Below the pieces are notes generated by a model. It had not been told where the DNA came from and did no database searches. It saw only the letters and a program-made list of their open reading frames with translations. Below, one piece after another: positions 62,356-64,000 of a stretch of DNA of 64,000 nt; position 1 is the stretch's first letter, and each line of letters begins with the position of its first letter. The position numbers and the translations under genes were made by a program. The stretch covers positions 190,689-254,688 of the forward strand of contig JAAOMT010000639.1 of the NCBI GenBank assembly GCA_016748015.1, written 5' to 3'. The stretch is from Geosiphon pyriformis (Eukaryota; Glomeromycota; Glomeromycetes; Archaeosporales; Geosiphonaceae).

Positions 62356-64000
62356 AAATCAGGAATCTATTCTTTGTCTCCTTAATTTTATGACCACAAC
62401 CAGAGCTAAGAGTAAAAAGGCTGCACCTGATATCTGTCCTAAGATATCTAATAAAATTTCAACCAGAGGAGCTCTTTCTGTTGTAGAAACAACTAGGCAA
62501 AACGTTTTAGAAGCCTTCCCCTTACCCAGTAATCGTGAGAAACTGCCTTTGGTAGCCACTGAATCAACTTCCCTATCTTTGGCTGGTTTTTCACCAGTCA
62601 AAGTTCCTTCAAAGAGACACACTTGGATTAGTCCCAGTATTGCCTCCACCCCGACTAAGAGCCCAAAAGTTTTTAATAATAGACCAGTAAATAAGCTGGT
62701 CTTCCCTTCTATAGACTCAACACCTGGTGCTTCTGGCACTACCTCTTCAAAAAAATGGTCAAAAAGACCAAAAGTTCAGAAAGGTGGGAGCAGTCGCTTG
62801 CCTCTGCTATTGTCATACTGAACCCCTTTGTGGTTCCCAATGAGATCCTAGATGAGATCTTAGTAGCATTATTCGGCATGTTGTCTAAGATAGGCCAAAA
62901 TCAACCACTGGCTGTATTGCCAAATGTGGTGTCTTCCGGCAGATCATCACCAGTTTTAAAAGCAAAACAATCTTCTTCTGTAGGGTTACCTGTTCTTGAG
63001 AACTGGGCTGATCAAATGGAAACTGATTCATCTCCTCCTCTAGTTTCTGGTGCTACTTCTGATAGTGCTTGGGAAACTATTCCTAGTCATCAAAGATTTG
63101 CTGGGTGAGTGGCCTCCACTCTGGTGTCTGGTGCTACTTTCAAGACCAAATTGGCTCATGTTAAGACTGTTTTTCAGTCTGTGCATGGTTTTTTGGGTGC
63201 CAAATCTATTTCAAAAGACAATATAAAGCTTTTCTGTATGGAGTTTGCTTCTCAACAGTCTTTGGAAGCTGCGTTTCTGGTTGAGCTTACAAGCTCTGTT
63301 CGTTTGGCCACACTCAAAATTGCCAAGTCTTTGGTGGTTTCTGAATTTGGTTCTTCTTCTGCTGCTGTTGTGCTGCGTGATGTACCTTTGGGTGTGTCTG
63401 CTGCTGACATTAAGTTGGCTCTCAGTGTGTTTGGTAGTGTCACTCGTGTTGTGCTAAAGCCTGCTGGCATTTGGCAGTATGTGGTGGTTTATTTTGAAAA
63501 GTTGGACTCTGCTGTGTCTGCCTTGAAGCATTGGTCAGTCTTGGTGGGCAAGAATAGTGTTAGAATCCTCCCTCTGGTAAATCAAAATGAGACTATTTTG
63601 TCTCATGATAAGTTTAAGGCCAAATTGGTCAACCTTCCCCCTGGTTGTACTGTCTTTAAAATCAATGATATAATTTCTCAGATTGGTGGTCGAACATGTT
63701 TCATCTCTCATTCTTCTGATTCTGGTCATTGTTTCCAGTTTGCTTTGGTTACATTTGGCTCTCAAGATGATTTGGATTCTGCTGTAGTCAAAACTGGTAC
63801 TCTAAGAAAATGCCGTATCTGGTGGGAAACTCTTGGTTGCTGGCGCTGCTTTAGGTGTCAAGAAATGGGCCATCTAGTCATAGATTGCAAGATTTCTCCA
63901 CCCCCCACTCCCAAGGTTCCCAAGATTTTTAAGTCTCATTTTGTGGGTTCTGCTTCATATGCCAAGACTGCTGCTCCTTCTGGTTTTTCTGAGTTTCCTC
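62356..64000 (+). mobile_element. Young LINE, 5' end to within ORF1 (continues past the window)
   Basis: Near-normal base composition in an A/T desert, with a short leader before the ORF1 ATG at 62,390. It is colinear with the decayed copy at 5.0-6.9 kb. Because the 5' leader is present it looks full-length at this end. Confidence 0.75.
62390..64000 (+). pseudogene. LINE ORF1 protein (two RRMs and a CCHC knuckle), frameshifted, partial
   Basis: From ATG 62,390 the frame is open to 62,821. The homologous frame is the next one, open from 62,755 to the window end except for TGA at 63,106-63,108. The shift coincides with a 7-A run (62,749-62,755). The N-terminal third is Ser/Pro/Lys-rich and disordered. 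RRM-like domain 1 (about 63,356-63,573) has VVLRDVPLGVSAADIK and YVVVYFE; domain 2 (about 63,616-63,800) has KLVNLPPGCTVFKI and FQFALVTFGS. A CCHC knuckle, CFRCQEMGHLVIDC, lies at 63,847-63,888. RRM plus CCHC is the layout of type I LINE ORF1 proteins, which bind element RNA as chaperones. Confidence 0.75.

Overview
This window looks like nuclear DNA from a very AT-rich fungus. The three host genes are spliced with short GT-AG introns, and the rest is mostly decayed retrotransposon. The element families and composition suggest an arbuscular-mycorrhizal lineage (Glomeromycotina, Rhizophagus-like). That placement is inferred from family resemblance, not proven by the window.

Host genes lie in two islands of normal composition. 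Island 1 (about 8.0-12.05 kb) carries an Mpo1/DUF962-type 2-hydroxy fatty-acid dioxygenase (4 exons) and the small GTPase Ran (6 exons), both on the minus strand. Island 2 (about 58.6-60.6 kb) carries a secreted class-3-lipase-like protein (4 exons, plus strand). Its nucleophile serine position is glycine.

Most of the remainder is mobile DNA. From 14.4 to 48.5 kb there is a stack of Ty3/gypsy elements that can be dissected base by base. Element C (minus) is split by element D (minus, duplication TTAT). D is split inside gag by element B (plus, duplication ATAA). B is split inside its primer-binding site by element A (plus, duplication CTGT). C also carries a solo LTR (F). A separate Ty3/gypsy element, E (minus), lies at 49.7-57.3 kb. 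The left edge (1-1.5 kb) has another LTR inserted into the gag of a minus-strand element. Non-LTR (LINE) remnants lie at 1.7-3.3, 5.0-7.1, 7.1-7.8 and 48.5-49.5 kb, and a much younger LINE ORF1 runs off the right edge (62.4-64 kb).

Elements A, C and D share the order gag, protease, dUTPase, reverse transcriptase/RNase H, integrase, then an extra unrecognised ORF before the 3' LTR. A also shows cysteine clusters between protease and dUTPase. All copies are inactivated mainly by C-to-T and G-to-A changes. The outer, older elements are the most AT-rich and the innermost and the young LINE the least. No tRNA, rRNA or CRISPR was seen.
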